Positions 11,994 through 22,977 of a stretch of 64,000 bases of DNA are shown here, in pieces; the stretch's first letter is position 1; each line of letters starts with the position of its first letter. The notes below the pieces were generated by a model. It had not been told where the DNA came from. It did not search any database and saw only the letters and a list, made by a program, of their open reading frames with translations. The position numbers were made by a program, and so were the translations under genes. The DNA is from Diphasiastrum complanatum (taxonomy: Eukaryota; Streptophyta; Lycopodiopsida; Lycopodiales; Lycopodiaceae): the NCBI GenBank assembly GCA_029204225.1, contig CM055111.1, forward strand, positions 13,742,477 to 13,806,476, in the 5' to 3' direction.

Positions 11994-12448
11994 TATCATC
12001 GACCTTGTGAGCCCTTGCAAACTACTTGCAAAGAACCCTTTACTATGGAGTCAATACTCAGGTTGTATGACTTCCAAGAGTAAGTCTTTCTTTAGCTCTA
12101 GAGTCTTGATCTTTGACATCGACTCCCTTTTCCCTCAGAACTAGCTTAGCAATCCAATAATGTTTATGTAGTTGAAATTCCCTACATAGGTAGGGATACA
12201 AAGGTCTGCACTAAGGTTTTGTTGCTCCCAGTTCCAAGGATCTCAAGCACTCAAATCTCAAGATTATGCATAAAACTTAGAGAAGGCAAAGAGATCATTT
12301 TATAGTGATTGTGCCTTTCTAGGATTGAATTTTCATTCATCTGCTGGATTTTGGTACCTCAATCACAAATACAGATTCGAATTTCACAATGTTTAGTATG
12401 CAAGGTAATTAGACTAGGTTTCATAAGATGAGACATTAAAAACAAAAC

Positions 12449-12627
12449 CTTTCGATGAGAGCTGAAAAATGGGCCCGCCAAATGTTAAGATGTGGATTTG
12501 TACTTCGGCATACATCCACCACTTCAAAGGCAATGTTTTCACCCTCTCTATCACAATCCAGCCACAACACCAACCACTGACAACGCCTCGCTTCCTCTTC
12601 TAACGTTCTCTGCAAAGCCTGCTTGTC
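12449..12627 (-). CDS. TOP3A: DNA topoisomerase 3-alpha, exon 2 (Toprim domain)
   Basis: TOP3A is a type IA topoisomerase that, with a RecQ helicase and RMI1, dissolves double Holliday junctions. Exon 2 follows a clean acceptor (tatgtttttgcag before gac) and continues the phase of exon 1. It encodes [20 protein letters not shown], then [12 protein letters not shown] and HFSALIER. The DxDxEG cluster (LDCDREGEN) is the metal-binding Toprim motif. The exon ends in gaaag before gttttg, giving a phase-2 donor; 179 nt = 59 codons + 2. No later exon was found down to position 1, so the gene either continues outside the window through long introns or is truncated. Codon quality is good and there is no stop. 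Confidence 0.85.
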
Positions 12628-13045
12628 CTGCAAAAACATACTCTCAGGTATTACAAGCTCCATCTAAATCAAATGTCAAGTCTTCATGCCCTTTAACAGC
12701 AAGTTATGCTTGGCTTACTTTTTTTTCAGCATAATTGAATGATCGACTTTGTCATTTTCAATGTGAAAGAATTGTCATGAATTGGAGGTTAACTGATTGA
12801 TTGTAAAGAAAACTACAACCTGTTAAGGTCATCTGGTGCTTAAGTTTGTAATAACAGACCATACTTATCTATATTGAAGATTCGGTGAAAGAAACAAAAG
12901 CCTAGGCTACAGCGACTGCAACTAGCTGGAATAACAGGACAATTCTCACTTCAAAACTTTCTTCAGTGGCATTTGTGTCACCCGCAGTGATAAAGTCACG
13001 TAATCTCTGTTCAAACTTCAAATCATATGAACACTTTTTGTATGT

Positions 13046-13160
13046 GGGAATGTTCTTGTTAGTGACCGTGAGGGTCATCTCAAAAGTTAAGGCAAGCCCA
13101 TCAGGGCGAGACTTAACTTCAAAAATTACACGAACCGTCCGTTAAGGTGTGAACATTCCC
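13046..13160. mobile_element. 115-bp hairpin MITE-like element in TOP3A intron 1
   Basis: The segment starts gggaatgttc and ends gaacattccc. Its two halves are imperfect reverse complements along their whole length (for example aaaagttaaggc-agccc against gggcgagacttaacttc). The flanks both contain ttatgt/tatgt-like bases. It is best read as a small foldback MITE in the intron, not as an exon. Confidence 0.6.
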
Positions 13161-13340
13161 TTATGTAAAGGATGAACAAAAATTTTACTTACTTTCACCC
13201 AACACGCTTGTAAGATGTGATGTAAAACAAGATCTGGCCATTATGCTTTACAAAAATTTTCTTTACCAAATCGGTCAGAATCTTTACCAGCAGTATAAAA
13301 ATATCTATGGGCTTGTACATTTCTGAGTACAGACTATAGC

Positions 13341-13556
13341 AAAGTTCACCAAGGCACAGGTTGGGGTCTGAGTGCCGTGAAAAGTGCCGTACCACGTCGC
13401 AGGTGTCGTGGTACGGCACCTGGTTTTTTTTTAAGTTTTTGAACCAAAAAATGACTTTAAAAAGAAAAAGAAAAAAGCCGGGTGCCGTGGAAGTGAAGTT
13501 GCACGGACGGAGCCCGTGCCGTACCAGGTGCCGTGGTGGGGGCACTTGGAACTTCG
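13341..13556. mobile_element. 216-bp MITE-like insert with 9-bp direct flanks
   Basis: The 9-bp sequence gactatagc occurs at 13332-13340 and again at 13557-13565, directly flanking the insert. The insert begins aaagttcaccaaggcac and its reverse-complemented end begins cgaagttccaagtgcc, so the ends are imperfect inverted repeats. Inside is a strong hairpin (gtgccgtaccacg against cgtggtacggcac). A 9-bp duplication is typical of Mutator-like elements; an unrelated SINE or foldback is not excluded. Confidence 0.6.
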
Positions 13557-13569
13557 GACTATAGCTTAC

Positions 13570-14240
13570 CAGGCAGGTAAAAATTTATGGAGGGAACATT
13601 TACACCTTGGAATGGAATTTCATCTTAGTTCAAAAACTTGAGGCAATTCTTTACCAATGTACAAATGGATTTACATAATAGTCCAAAAAAACTAAAGCAA
13701 TCCTTTACTGAAGCGGGCATGACACCTTGAAAAGGGTTTTATAGCGGGGAATGAATTTTCATTACAGCTCAAAAAATTGGAGGCAATTTTTTACTGAAGC
13801 AAGCATGACGCCTTACGAAAGCGATTATAACGAGGAAAAGATTTTCATTTTCAAAAAAATTGACGGAATCCTTTACTGAAGAAGGCATGACACAAGCAAA
13901 AAAAAATTCAATGTAGCTCACAGAAAATTCAGGGACTGCTTTGCTGGAGCAAGCATGACACCATAAAAAGTGGGTTTACACTGAGAATGGATTTTCATCT
14001 TGGTTCAAAAAATTTGAGGGAATCCTGTACCAACCAATGCATGACACCTTAAAAAAGTGGGTATATTCAGGAAATGGGATTTTCATTCTAGTTCAGAGAA
14101 TTCGACAGAATCCTTTTACTAGAACAGGCATGACAACTTAGAAAGTAGCTATACTCAGGGAATAGATTTCATTAGAGTTCAAAAAGTTTAAGGGAATCCT
14201 TTACTAAAGCAGGCAGGACACAGCACACAAAAAGCGGGTA
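13570..14240. repeat. Intronic minisatellite, about 8 units of about 85 bp
   Basis: A degenerate unit recurs: 'gggtatactcagggaatggattttcat', then 'agttcaaaaaatt-gagg', then 'aatcctttactgaagc', then 'ggcatgacaccttaaaaa' (consensus pieces). The landmark catgac or its variant lies at 13718, 13804, 13886, 13954, 14040, 14129 and 14214, giving spacings of 86, 82, 68, 86, 89 and 85. The last unit runs directly into the exon 1 splice donor of TOP3A. Confidence 0.85.
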
Positions 14241-14243
14241 TAC

Positions 14244-14558
14244 CTGAGGAATGCGCTTCCTCACAGGAGCCTCATACAGTACTGCAGGATCACAGGAGTG
14301 CCATTTTCTGAATTGATCCTCGAATTCCAGCTCCATCAGATGGCCCGTCACAGAGGTCATGGACATAAGGCAGGGCTGGTTCCCGATGGTGTAGGCAAAT
14401 TCAAATATTTTGTTGTAAACAGAGCGGCCCTCTCGCACCCGTAGATTTCCATGCGAAAGAATACCTGCCACGGCTTTTGCAACCGATGGCTTCTCCGCCA
14501 CATTCAACACTCGCACCTGCCTCGACATATCTTCTTCCTCCTCCTCCTGCGATCGCAT
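14244..14558 (-). CDS. TOP3A: DNA topoisomerase 3-alpha, exon 1 (N-terminus)
   Basis: The frame starts [20 protein letters not shown] and continues [56 protein letters not shown] and ends RIPQ. This is the N-terminal Toprim region of eukaryotic TOP3A; the Glu in AEKPS is a catalytic-site residue. The exon is 315 nt, exactly 105 codons, and ends at cag before gtatac, a good phase-0 donor that joins to exon 2 (DKQALQ). The start could be Met1 (14558) or Met11 (14528). Met11 aligns better with the usual start MSR, and the poly-Glu extension would be unusual. The upstream region contains repeats (see 14720-15110). Confidence 0.88.
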
Positions 14559-14719
14559 GCATCGATGACTGAAACTGTGAAAAAAAGTATCCTCATTCCT
14601 TGGTGGATTTTTGTGATCCCTTTTGGCGGGAAACCAGAAGCAAGTGAGGTTTCTGCTGGGCCAGCCCCGTGTCTTAGGGGTAGTTTCACACTACATTGCC
14701 CACATTGTGCTCAAGTTCT

Positions 14720-15110
14720 CCTTGTCACTAGAGTATGCACAAGCAGTTAATGCCAAGCGATCTAGGAGTAAATATGCCCAACGATCCAGCTTAAGTGAGA
14801 GAGTGTGCGTAAGTTTCACTTGTCACTAAAGTATGCATAAGCAATAAATGCCAAGCGTTCAAGTGCTCATCCAACAATCCAGCGTAAGTGAGAAACGTTG
14901 CCAAGTGCTCATCCGACGATCCAGCTTAAGTGAGAGAGTGTGCTTAAGTTCTAGTTGTCACTAGAGTATGCATAAGCAATAAATGCCAAGTGTCCATCCA
15001 ACAATCCACCTTAAGTTAGAGATGGTGCCAAGTGCCCATCCAACGATCTAGCTCTCTCAGCATCCAACGATCTAGCTTAAGTGAGAGAGCTAGATTGTTG
15101 GATGTGCACT
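14720..15110. repeat. Degenerate repeat cluster upstream of TOP3A
   Basis: Pieces such as ttgtcactagagtatgca, aagca-taaatgccaag and ccaacgatccagcttaagtg recur three to five times with small changes. At 15037-15105 two copies face each other (catccaacgatctagctc against gagctagattgttggatg), giving a possible hairpin. The cluster lies 160-550 bp upstream of the TOP3A start codon, where promoter or 5' UTR sequence is expected. No TATA box is obvious. Confidence 0.65.
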
Positions 15111-16191
<1,081 letters not shown>

Positions 16192-16296
16192 CATTACTGC
16201 ATTTCATTATTTGATTATATGAACTCATTATCTGATTTATCATTAAAAACTGTCATTGTTATGATATTGAATGATGAACAATCCCACAACCCATGG

Positions 16297-17050
16297 GAAA
16301 ATGAAGAACGCGAAAAACCGTGAGGGACAATGAATTCTTGGAATATTGATGATGACCCAAACCCATTGAGGATTAAATTGCAAAAGGGGCTCACTAGCAC
16401 TACAATTGACTTCTATGTGTCGATTGAGTATTTATTTTATGATGCCACCAAAGAGCACCATGGTAAGGTCAAGATGGTGTGTAGGTCGTTGGCATCTTTG
16501 AATTTGATGGTTCCAAAATCGAAGGGAGAAGAGGATGCTACTACTTTGAACTCAACAAATCTAAATGGTTGTTTGTGGTTCATTTAAACTTAAACCAGTG
16601 TCAACGTTTGACAAAGGAAGATCTAGAATAGAAAAGAAAGTGATTGAAATTGAAAATAAGTATCTTCATTTTCCTACTTATTTTCGATTTCAATCACTTT
16701 CTTTTATGTTCTATAGCGTCCTCTATCAAACGTTGACACTTGCTTAAATTTAAATGAACCACATGCAAACATTTAGATTTGTTGAGTTTAGAGTAGCAAT
16801 TTCTCTCTCTATTCGATTTTGCAAACCATCAGATTCAAGGACTGCCAAGGGCTTGCACACCATCTTAAGGTCCTCTTTGGTGCCATCATAAAACAAATAC
16901 TCAATCATTGTATACAAGTCACTTCTAGTGCTAATGAGCTTCTATTGCAATTTAATCCTCAACAAGGTTGGGTCATCATTAATATTCCAACTAGTAATTG
17001 CACCCTTCATTTTTTCCCTCACAGTTGTGTTTTTCATTTTTCCCTGTGTT
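16297..17050. repeat. Large palindrome, arms about 370 bp, loop about 15 bp
   Basis: The left arm (about 16297-16665) and right arm (about 16680-17050) are reverse complements along their length, with perhaps 80-85 percent identity by eye. Matching blocks include tcaacgtttga, aagaaagtgattgaaat, actcaacaaatctaaatg, gatgatgaccca and tgaggattaaattgcaa. The centre is a short loop near tatcttcattttccta. The left arm carries an 85-codon frame with no known domain (16330-16587). A transcript through this site would fold into a long hairpin. Confidence 0.85.
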
Positions 17051-17915
17051 TTATCAAAGTTGAAAACCCTATTGTTGTTTGAACTTGAAATGTTAGTGAA
17101 CAATCGATATATGTACTAGTATTGTCATCGTAGCTATGACTCAGTATCCATAAAAGCTCCATTACAAAACTCAGTACAACAAGCATGGAAAGAGCGAGTA
17201 CTTCAGCTTCAAACTTATCAGTGATGTCTCATATTTTGGATTATCTACTCCCATGCATGAGGGTGGTGTTGTAGTTAACGGATTATCTCTTTGCCCCCCA
17301 AAACATTGCCTATTCAACTTTCAAAAACGGTGATCAAGCGGCAAGTATTTGTGATGATTTTTGTAGACCACTTTTTTCAACATATTTGTGTTAGGTTGAC
17401 CCTTTAAATGTGGCCCACACATGTAACATGCGTTATAACTTGATGTGTTTAAACCTGCATAGTTTGTAAAGTAAATGTGAGATAAGCTTAGTAAAATGTA
17501 CTCAATCCAAGATATCATAGGACATAGTATCTACTTGAACGTTCCCAAAACCGATTCGTATGACAATATATATACCTGAACGTTCACTTAATCTGGGTAG
17601 TCATGCATTTTCTACATTAAAATTCCATGAACAATGAAGTTTATTTCTTGAATAGGTCTTGAAATGTTGTAAGCATGAATACCATTCCAAAAAATGCACA
17701 ATTCCTTTACCGAAGTTGTAAGATACACATCCATGTTCTTGGCCTTGTACTTTTTTGAAATCAATAAAACTAATAACAAGTGTCCAGTTTTTATACTCAA
17801 TCATGGAGGCATATTATAATTAACGAGTACAACTGGCCATGTGAACCAAGCTAATGCCTGAATGCTAAAAGGATTACACCATCCATAGCAAGGCTAAATA
17901 TGTTGTGTTATGCGT
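17051..17915. other. Intergenic, nothing recognised
   Basis: No convincing coding frame or repeat boundary. The small minus-strand frames at 17321-17804 have no recognisable domain. Confidence 0.4.
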
Positions 17916-18323
17916 TTAGTACCCGAATAATAATGTGACACTACGATCACTCCAATTGTATGTTGCTTGAAGGTTTAGAATAAAAAATGATGTAGCTAGT
18001 CTCGAAATTGATGCTCTTGGATCTGCCTCTTTGCGTAATAAAATCTCGTCCTTATCCATGTCAAATTGTTCATGAACTCCATCTTCATTAGAAGATGCGT
18101 GCGCAACGTCATTCACATTTGCTTCAAAGTAAGATTCCAACATATTGTGCATTGCTTCATCGTGTTGTACCTCATCATCATCATCATTAGAATCAAGTGC
18201 ATTACTCTTTTCTCCAATTTTATTTGCCTCTTGAATTTGTCTCATTCTTTCTTCTCTCATGTGTATCAAAACTTGACGATGATTGTAACTAAACATGGAT
18301 GGATCAACTATGTGGAATGGCAA
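17916..18323 (-). pseudogene. CACTA (En/Spm) TNP2-type transposase fragment
   Basis: The frame has an acidic stretch with DDDDEVQHDEAMHNMLES, then KEADPR, and then SRLATSFFILNLQATYNWSD with RSVTLLF. In plant TNP2-like transposases the zone before the catalytic domain reads as a 'lL.da..pLypGc..fs.Ls.ivrLl.lK..ngWSn.SFt.LL' pattern, which this follows. The downstream catalytic part is missing; the frame ends at LLFGY. It pairs with the zinc-finger-like piece at 18427-18560. Identification is by family pattern, not by search. Confidence 0.6.
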
Positions 18324-18426
18324 GCGATTTATTGGCTACACATATAAAACTAATATTCAATAAGTAACATAAATAGAGTGATGACCACTATATTATAGTA
18401 CAAAAAAACAATCATATAAAATTAAC

Positions 18427-18560
18427 AAATCTCAACGTCTTCCAAATTCGATGGTTGACCCTCATCTTTTCGTCCAAACTTCCACAAATGATTTTCAACA
18501 ATGGATCTTTCACGCATCTTTTCCCATCACACTTGACGCATGTGCACCATATTTTATCTT
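18427..18560 (-). pseudogene. CACTA transposase-associated domain remnant, frameshifted
   Basis: The minus strand reads CTCVKCDGKR, then, after a shift of frame, RERSIVENHLWKFGRKDEG. The N-terminal transposase-associated domain of CACTA elements has C-x-C-x2-C followed by a 'v..HLl..G' segment, which fits. Together with 17916-18323 it gives the N-terminal third of one decayed element; the gap between them probably contains an intron. Confidence 0.5.
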
Positions 18561-19029
18561 GAGAATAGGTTTTTTATGAGAAACAAAAATCAAGAACATG
18601 TCACTTTTGAACAACATTCCACATCATGTTTAACCTATAGTAATTAATTCTTTATCAATGTACAAACATGTATGTCATTTACTATGTTTACTTGAGTAGT
18701 GTCTTCTTTGCTAGAATGCAATTCATCTCCTTGTGAAAAATTGCATATATGCACAAGTACAAACACAAATAACATGAAATTAGTCAATTTTAGAAAACGT
18801 TGATTCTTATGTTTTGATTTTTAGATCGTACGATTCTTATATGATTCTTTTGCATCTTGTTGCAGATTATAAACGCATGTTTATCTTTTTTTTTATGAAA
18901 GTCTAACTCTAATATGCATTAAAGCTTTGTAATTGATTTTTTTTTTCTACTTTATTTCAATATATTTTTTGGATTAAGGTTTAACATTCAAGCATTAGGG
19001 TTCATTGTAATGTATTGTATGTTATGAAT

Positions 19030-19880
19030 GTCGGGGTCTGGAAGTAGTGAGAGCAGTGGAGATTATGTTTCAATTTTTTACGCATCACTAACTTCCGAGC
19101 AAAAAGCACAATTGCAAAATTTGATGCTTAGTCAAGGTGAGGGTACTAGACCCGCCTCACAAGCGACTCCCTCACCCCCCATATCAAAGAGTCCTCCATG
19201 AATCCCTACTATGACGTCGATTCGGAAGGGACTATTACACAAATCATAAGGGCAGAGTGGTTTTAGATAGAATGCATTCTTTATGCCAACATTATTTTGG
19301 TGACAAAATATTTGTGAGATGGGCTGAACAATCCGCAGACCTTAAATCATAGATTGTTAATGCTCTTCGTGAAGAATTTTCACAAGATGTGAAATTTGAC
19401 AAGAAATAAATAAATAAACATATGGGATAATAGATAAGACATCATCGTGATTCGGTATGATGAGCTTTTAAAGATGGGGAATTTATACTCCACTGGTGTT
19501 CAAGACATGATTGGAACTTGGTAAAAGCCGAGTCCAAAACACCAAAAAAAATATAGGCTTCAAAAAGATGCCGCCTTAGCTAGGATGCAAGGAGTAAGCA
19601 ATCCTAAGCTGGGATCAAGTGGGAAGGGAGGCTTGCAAAGAAGCATGGTAATAGAATCTAAACTCTACTAGTTTGTCTTTGATTTCATATAATTTACTTT
19701 TTTTTTAAATGCATTATGACTAGCTCCAACCCAACTCTAAACTAATATAAACCTAAATTGAATAGATAGCTGGTAGACTACGGATGTCTACCAACTAAAA
19801 AAGAGTACGACTATGCCTTTAGGGAATCTTATGAGGCATTAGTTGATAAATTGAAGAGCGAGGGTCATCCTCCATGTATA
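19030..19880 (+). pseudogene. Decayed open frame, possibly CACTA accessory protein
   Basis: Scattered readable blocks on the plus strand: SSGDYVSIFYASLTSEQKAQ, VNALREEFSQDVKFDKK, KYRLQKDAALARMQGVSNPK and LPTKKEYDYAFRESYEALVD. They are separated by stops and frameshifts. Plant Ptta/En-Spm accessory proteins have this kind of order (serine-rich start, helical middle, then 'THk...G.yvd..a...ye'-like end). The orientation is opposite to the CACTA piece at 17.9 kb, and I hold the assignment lightly. Confidence 0.3.
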
Positions 19881-20745
19881 AATTTCTTTGAAACATTTGA
19901 ATTTTGTATTCGTCGTATATTATTATAAACACATGTTCACTCTTAACCATCAACATTAATTATTGTCTTTTTTGCTTGTGTTCATGCCGAGCAGACGTCA
20001 TGACGACAATGACGGATCATCAAGATCCTAGATTTGTGCCCTAGAGAATCTCTCATCTAGTACGACCATAGCATTTAATGGTAGGTTTCGAATTGTGGTT
20101 GCCACTCACAAGGAACTAATATACATTTCATTATACGAGTTTCACTGTGTGGTAACCCTAGGCATGTATAATCTCACTTTGAGGCTTGGTTAATTCGAGA
20201 TTGTGAAGTCCCAATGGTCTTAAATTCTTTCGAGGATTTGAGTTTAACTAAGGGCTCTTATGGCCTCTTATACCCTTGATTCCAAAAAGTGGTTATCGCT
20301 CTTGAATACCCTTATGCTTGATTCCAAAAGGTGGTCAACAATATCGCTCTTGAATTCTCTCCTTCTTTGAGGTTTTGAGTTTGAGGTTCAATTATGATTC
20401 CCTTTGCATTAACTCCTAGACATATGTGACTTGGTAGTTGATTTGTATTAAGTCAATTCCACTCCTTTCATTTCCAAATCCCTTGTGTTTGGTGATATTG
20501 AGTTTCCGTTGTCACATATTGCCCATTTTCCTTCTTCTGAGTTGTTTTGATTTGTGTGGTGTCACAAAAAGGCTTTATAAATGGTGGTGATAATATTCAT
20601 CTATGATACTTCTGGGCCATTGGGATTGATGTATGTTTGGATTATCCGATTTAAATGAGGAATATATCTCCCCTTATTAAACTATTACTCGTCAATTTTT
20701 TATCTTAATGGCATGTTAACAATGTGTGACTCTAAATTGCGTAAG
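19881..20745. other. Intergenic, small local repeat
   Basis: Near 20270-20375 the phrase ttgattccaaaa-gtggt followed by atcgctcttgaat occurs twice. No gene recognised. Confidence 0.4.
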
Positions 20746-21071
20746 TGTGGGGGTCCATGTTCTAGGGTCTCCCGAACCAGACAAGGGCCTAATGTTCTAA
20801 TGGGGTCCCACTAGTTGTGAACCAGGTGACATGTCGATCTTGCATCCACACATGTGAAGGATAGTATGTTGTTGTTGTTGTATGGACAAGGACAATACCA
20901 TATTGGATCTTAGTGCTTATGATCATATCTTAGTGATTTATTCAATTCTAGCATGTGTAAAGTGATTATTTCTATCTTGTAGCTAAATCTAGATGTGCAC
21001 TCCAAATTGGTTGAAGATCTAAGATCCATCAAGTATATTTTGGACCTGATTTTTCCACATGGTATCAAATC
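20746..21071 (+). mobile_element. Solo-like LTR with primer-binding site
   Basis: The sequence begins tgtgggggtcc at 20746, ends ttttccaca at 21059, and is followed at once by tggtatcaaatc (21060-21071), similar to the tRNA-Met primer-binding site. That gives an LTR of about 314 bp with TG...CA ends. The coding sequence of a different, opposite-strand copia element begins within 100 bp, so the element is truncated. Confidence 0.55.
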
Positions 21072-21167
21072 AGGTTGTAGGCCAAATTTGGAGTATTTTC
21101 CAAAACTAGAGGTGGATTTGAGAGTGCCATAAATTCTATGTGGATTTGGAGATGTTTCTAGCTCAAA

Positions 21168-21497
21168 TCATGCATTTTCAAGTATAGAAAGTGGATCTTT
21201 GTAATTCAAGATAAGAGATGAATACTCTTTATCCATAGCTTCTTTCCAGAGATCTGAATCAGGCTGACTGAGTGCCTCTTGGACAGACGTTGGTTCCTGA
21301 ACAAGGTAGGCTGCAGACTCGTCGATGTATCGGTTAGGTGGCTTGCTTGCTCTTGAAGATCTTCTTAAAAATAGAGGAAGTTGATCATTTCCATCATACT
21401 GTAGTTGCTGAACTACAACATCATCATCTTTTGATTCGTCGTTGACTTGTTGTTCGTCAAAAGTAGAAGAGCTTGGACCTTCAATGGGAATAGTCAA
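21168..21497 (-). pseudogene. Copia linker before RT, truncated
   Basis: The frame reads RRSSRASKPPNRYIDES, QEALSQPDSDLWKEAMDKEY, the junction where the copia RT domain normally begins. It then runs into unrelated residues (YKDPLSILENA), so RT was lost by deletion or by recombination with the adjoining LTR. Confidence 0.8.
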
Positions 21498-22404
21498 CTA
21501 AGGAACTGGAAAGTTCAACATGTTAGGAGAATCTGACAAGTCGGCTACATGGGGACTGCCTTTTCCTTTGAGGTCTTGAAATTGATCTTCGATGAAAATG
21601 ACATCTCGTCTAATGAATATCTTTGACTCGATGGAATCAAACAACTTGTAGGCTTGATCTGAAGTAGTGTAGCTGATGAAAATACATTTGATAATTTGGA
21701 AGTTGAGCTTCTTCCTAAGATCACGAGGTATCTGCGCAAAAGCAGTACATCCAGAAACTCGTAAGTTTGATAAAGAAGGTTTGGTACATGTACAAACTTC
21801 AAATGGTGTTTTGTCTGAGAGACCTTTAGTAGGACATTTGTTCTGAATATAGGTTGTTGTTGAAACAGCTTCAGCCCAGAAGGACTTCAAAAGTGTCACA
21901 TGTGATAACATGCACTTTGTCAATTCAACTAGGATTTTGTTCTTTATCTCAACAAGACCATTTGATTGAGGCAAATAGGAGGTAATGTATTGTTGCTCAA
22001 TGTTGTTGTTAAGGCAATACTCCTTGAATTCAATGGAGATGTATTCTTCCCCGTTATCTGACCTCAGTGCTTTGATTTGTTTGCCAGTTTGATTCTCAAC
22101 ATGCTCCTTGAATTGTCTGAATTTGATGAAAGCCTCTGATTTTTGTTTAATGAAATAAACAATTGTTCTTCTGGAGAATTCGTCAATAAAAGTAATGAAA
22201 TACATCTAGCAATAAAGGAGTTTGCATAGGTCCATATATATCTGTATGAACAACATCTAACAGACCTTTTGTTGCATGCCTATGTTTTGATCTAAAAGGA
22301 ATCCTAGTCTGCTTTCCAAAGATGTAGCTATGACAGACAGGGAGATCGACCTTACCAGAAGGATAGTCGAGATCAAGAACCATGGATTGTCTGGACATGT
22401 TCAA
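21498..22404 (-). pseudogene. Integrase core of copia element A
   Basis: After a frame break near 22200 the frame reads MYFITFIDEFSRRTIVYFIK, then IKALRSDNGEEYISIEF with the second catalytic Asp, and QSNGLVEIKNKILVE with the catalytic Glu position. The upstream piece (22183-22404) gives CHSYIFGKQTRIPF and VHTDIYGPM, supplying the first Asp. The copy has at least one stop at 22205 (TAG) but its motifs are nearly intact. Confidence 0.88.
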
Positions 22405-22413
22405 AACAAATGC

Positions 22414-22902
22414 CTAATTCAAGTGTCCTAAGCGATGATGCCATAGTAATACTTTATTGACTAGAACAGAGGTTTTCAAAGCTTGACTAGACTTAGAATA
22501 ACAATGTGCCAATCTATATAAGTAACCCTGCCTCTTGCCGAGTGCAAGAATCTTATTACTCCTATCAATAATTTTGCATTGATCATATTCGAATTCTACC
22601 TTATGACCTAAATCAGTAATTCTACTTACTAATAACATATTTGTAGAGAATTTAGGAACATATAAGGCCTTTGATAGTAGTCTGAATTGATCATGTTGGA
22701 ATTGTAATCTTACAGTACCTTCACCTTCAATAGTTTGAGTACTATTGCCACCAAGATGAACAAATTTCTTCGTGTTGTAAGGTGTGTAGGATTTGAAAAT
22801 CTCACGTTGATTGGTCATGTGTTGAGTTGCTCCAAAATCAAGAAACCATGAATCATCCAAAAATGCGCTTTGGCCTTTGACCATGAATGTGCCTTCGTCC
22901 AC
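22414..22902 (-). pseudogene. Protease and GAG-pre-integrase of copia element A
   Basis: DDSWFLDFGATQHMT should carry the copia protease DSGA/DSGC triad; here it reads DFGA, so the serine next to the catalytic Asp is changed. It continues FVHLGGNSTQTIEGEG, LYVPKFSTNMLLVSRI and then LWHHRLGHLN, the start of the pre-integrase zinc-binding domain. Confidence 0.85.
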
Positions 22903-22977
22903 TTCGACCTGAGGACATGATGAAATTGTGTTTGCTTGTTGATTAGGTTGCCTAGCTGCATTATTCGCTTGGAGAGT

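Noticed and set aside
12903-13140. Possible extra exon in TOP3A intron 1 (frame with MTLTVTNKN and KCSYDLKFEQRL, donor GAA/GTGAGA)
   Set aside because: More than half of it coincides with the 115-bp palindromic element at 13046-13160, and exons 1 and 2 already join in phase without it.
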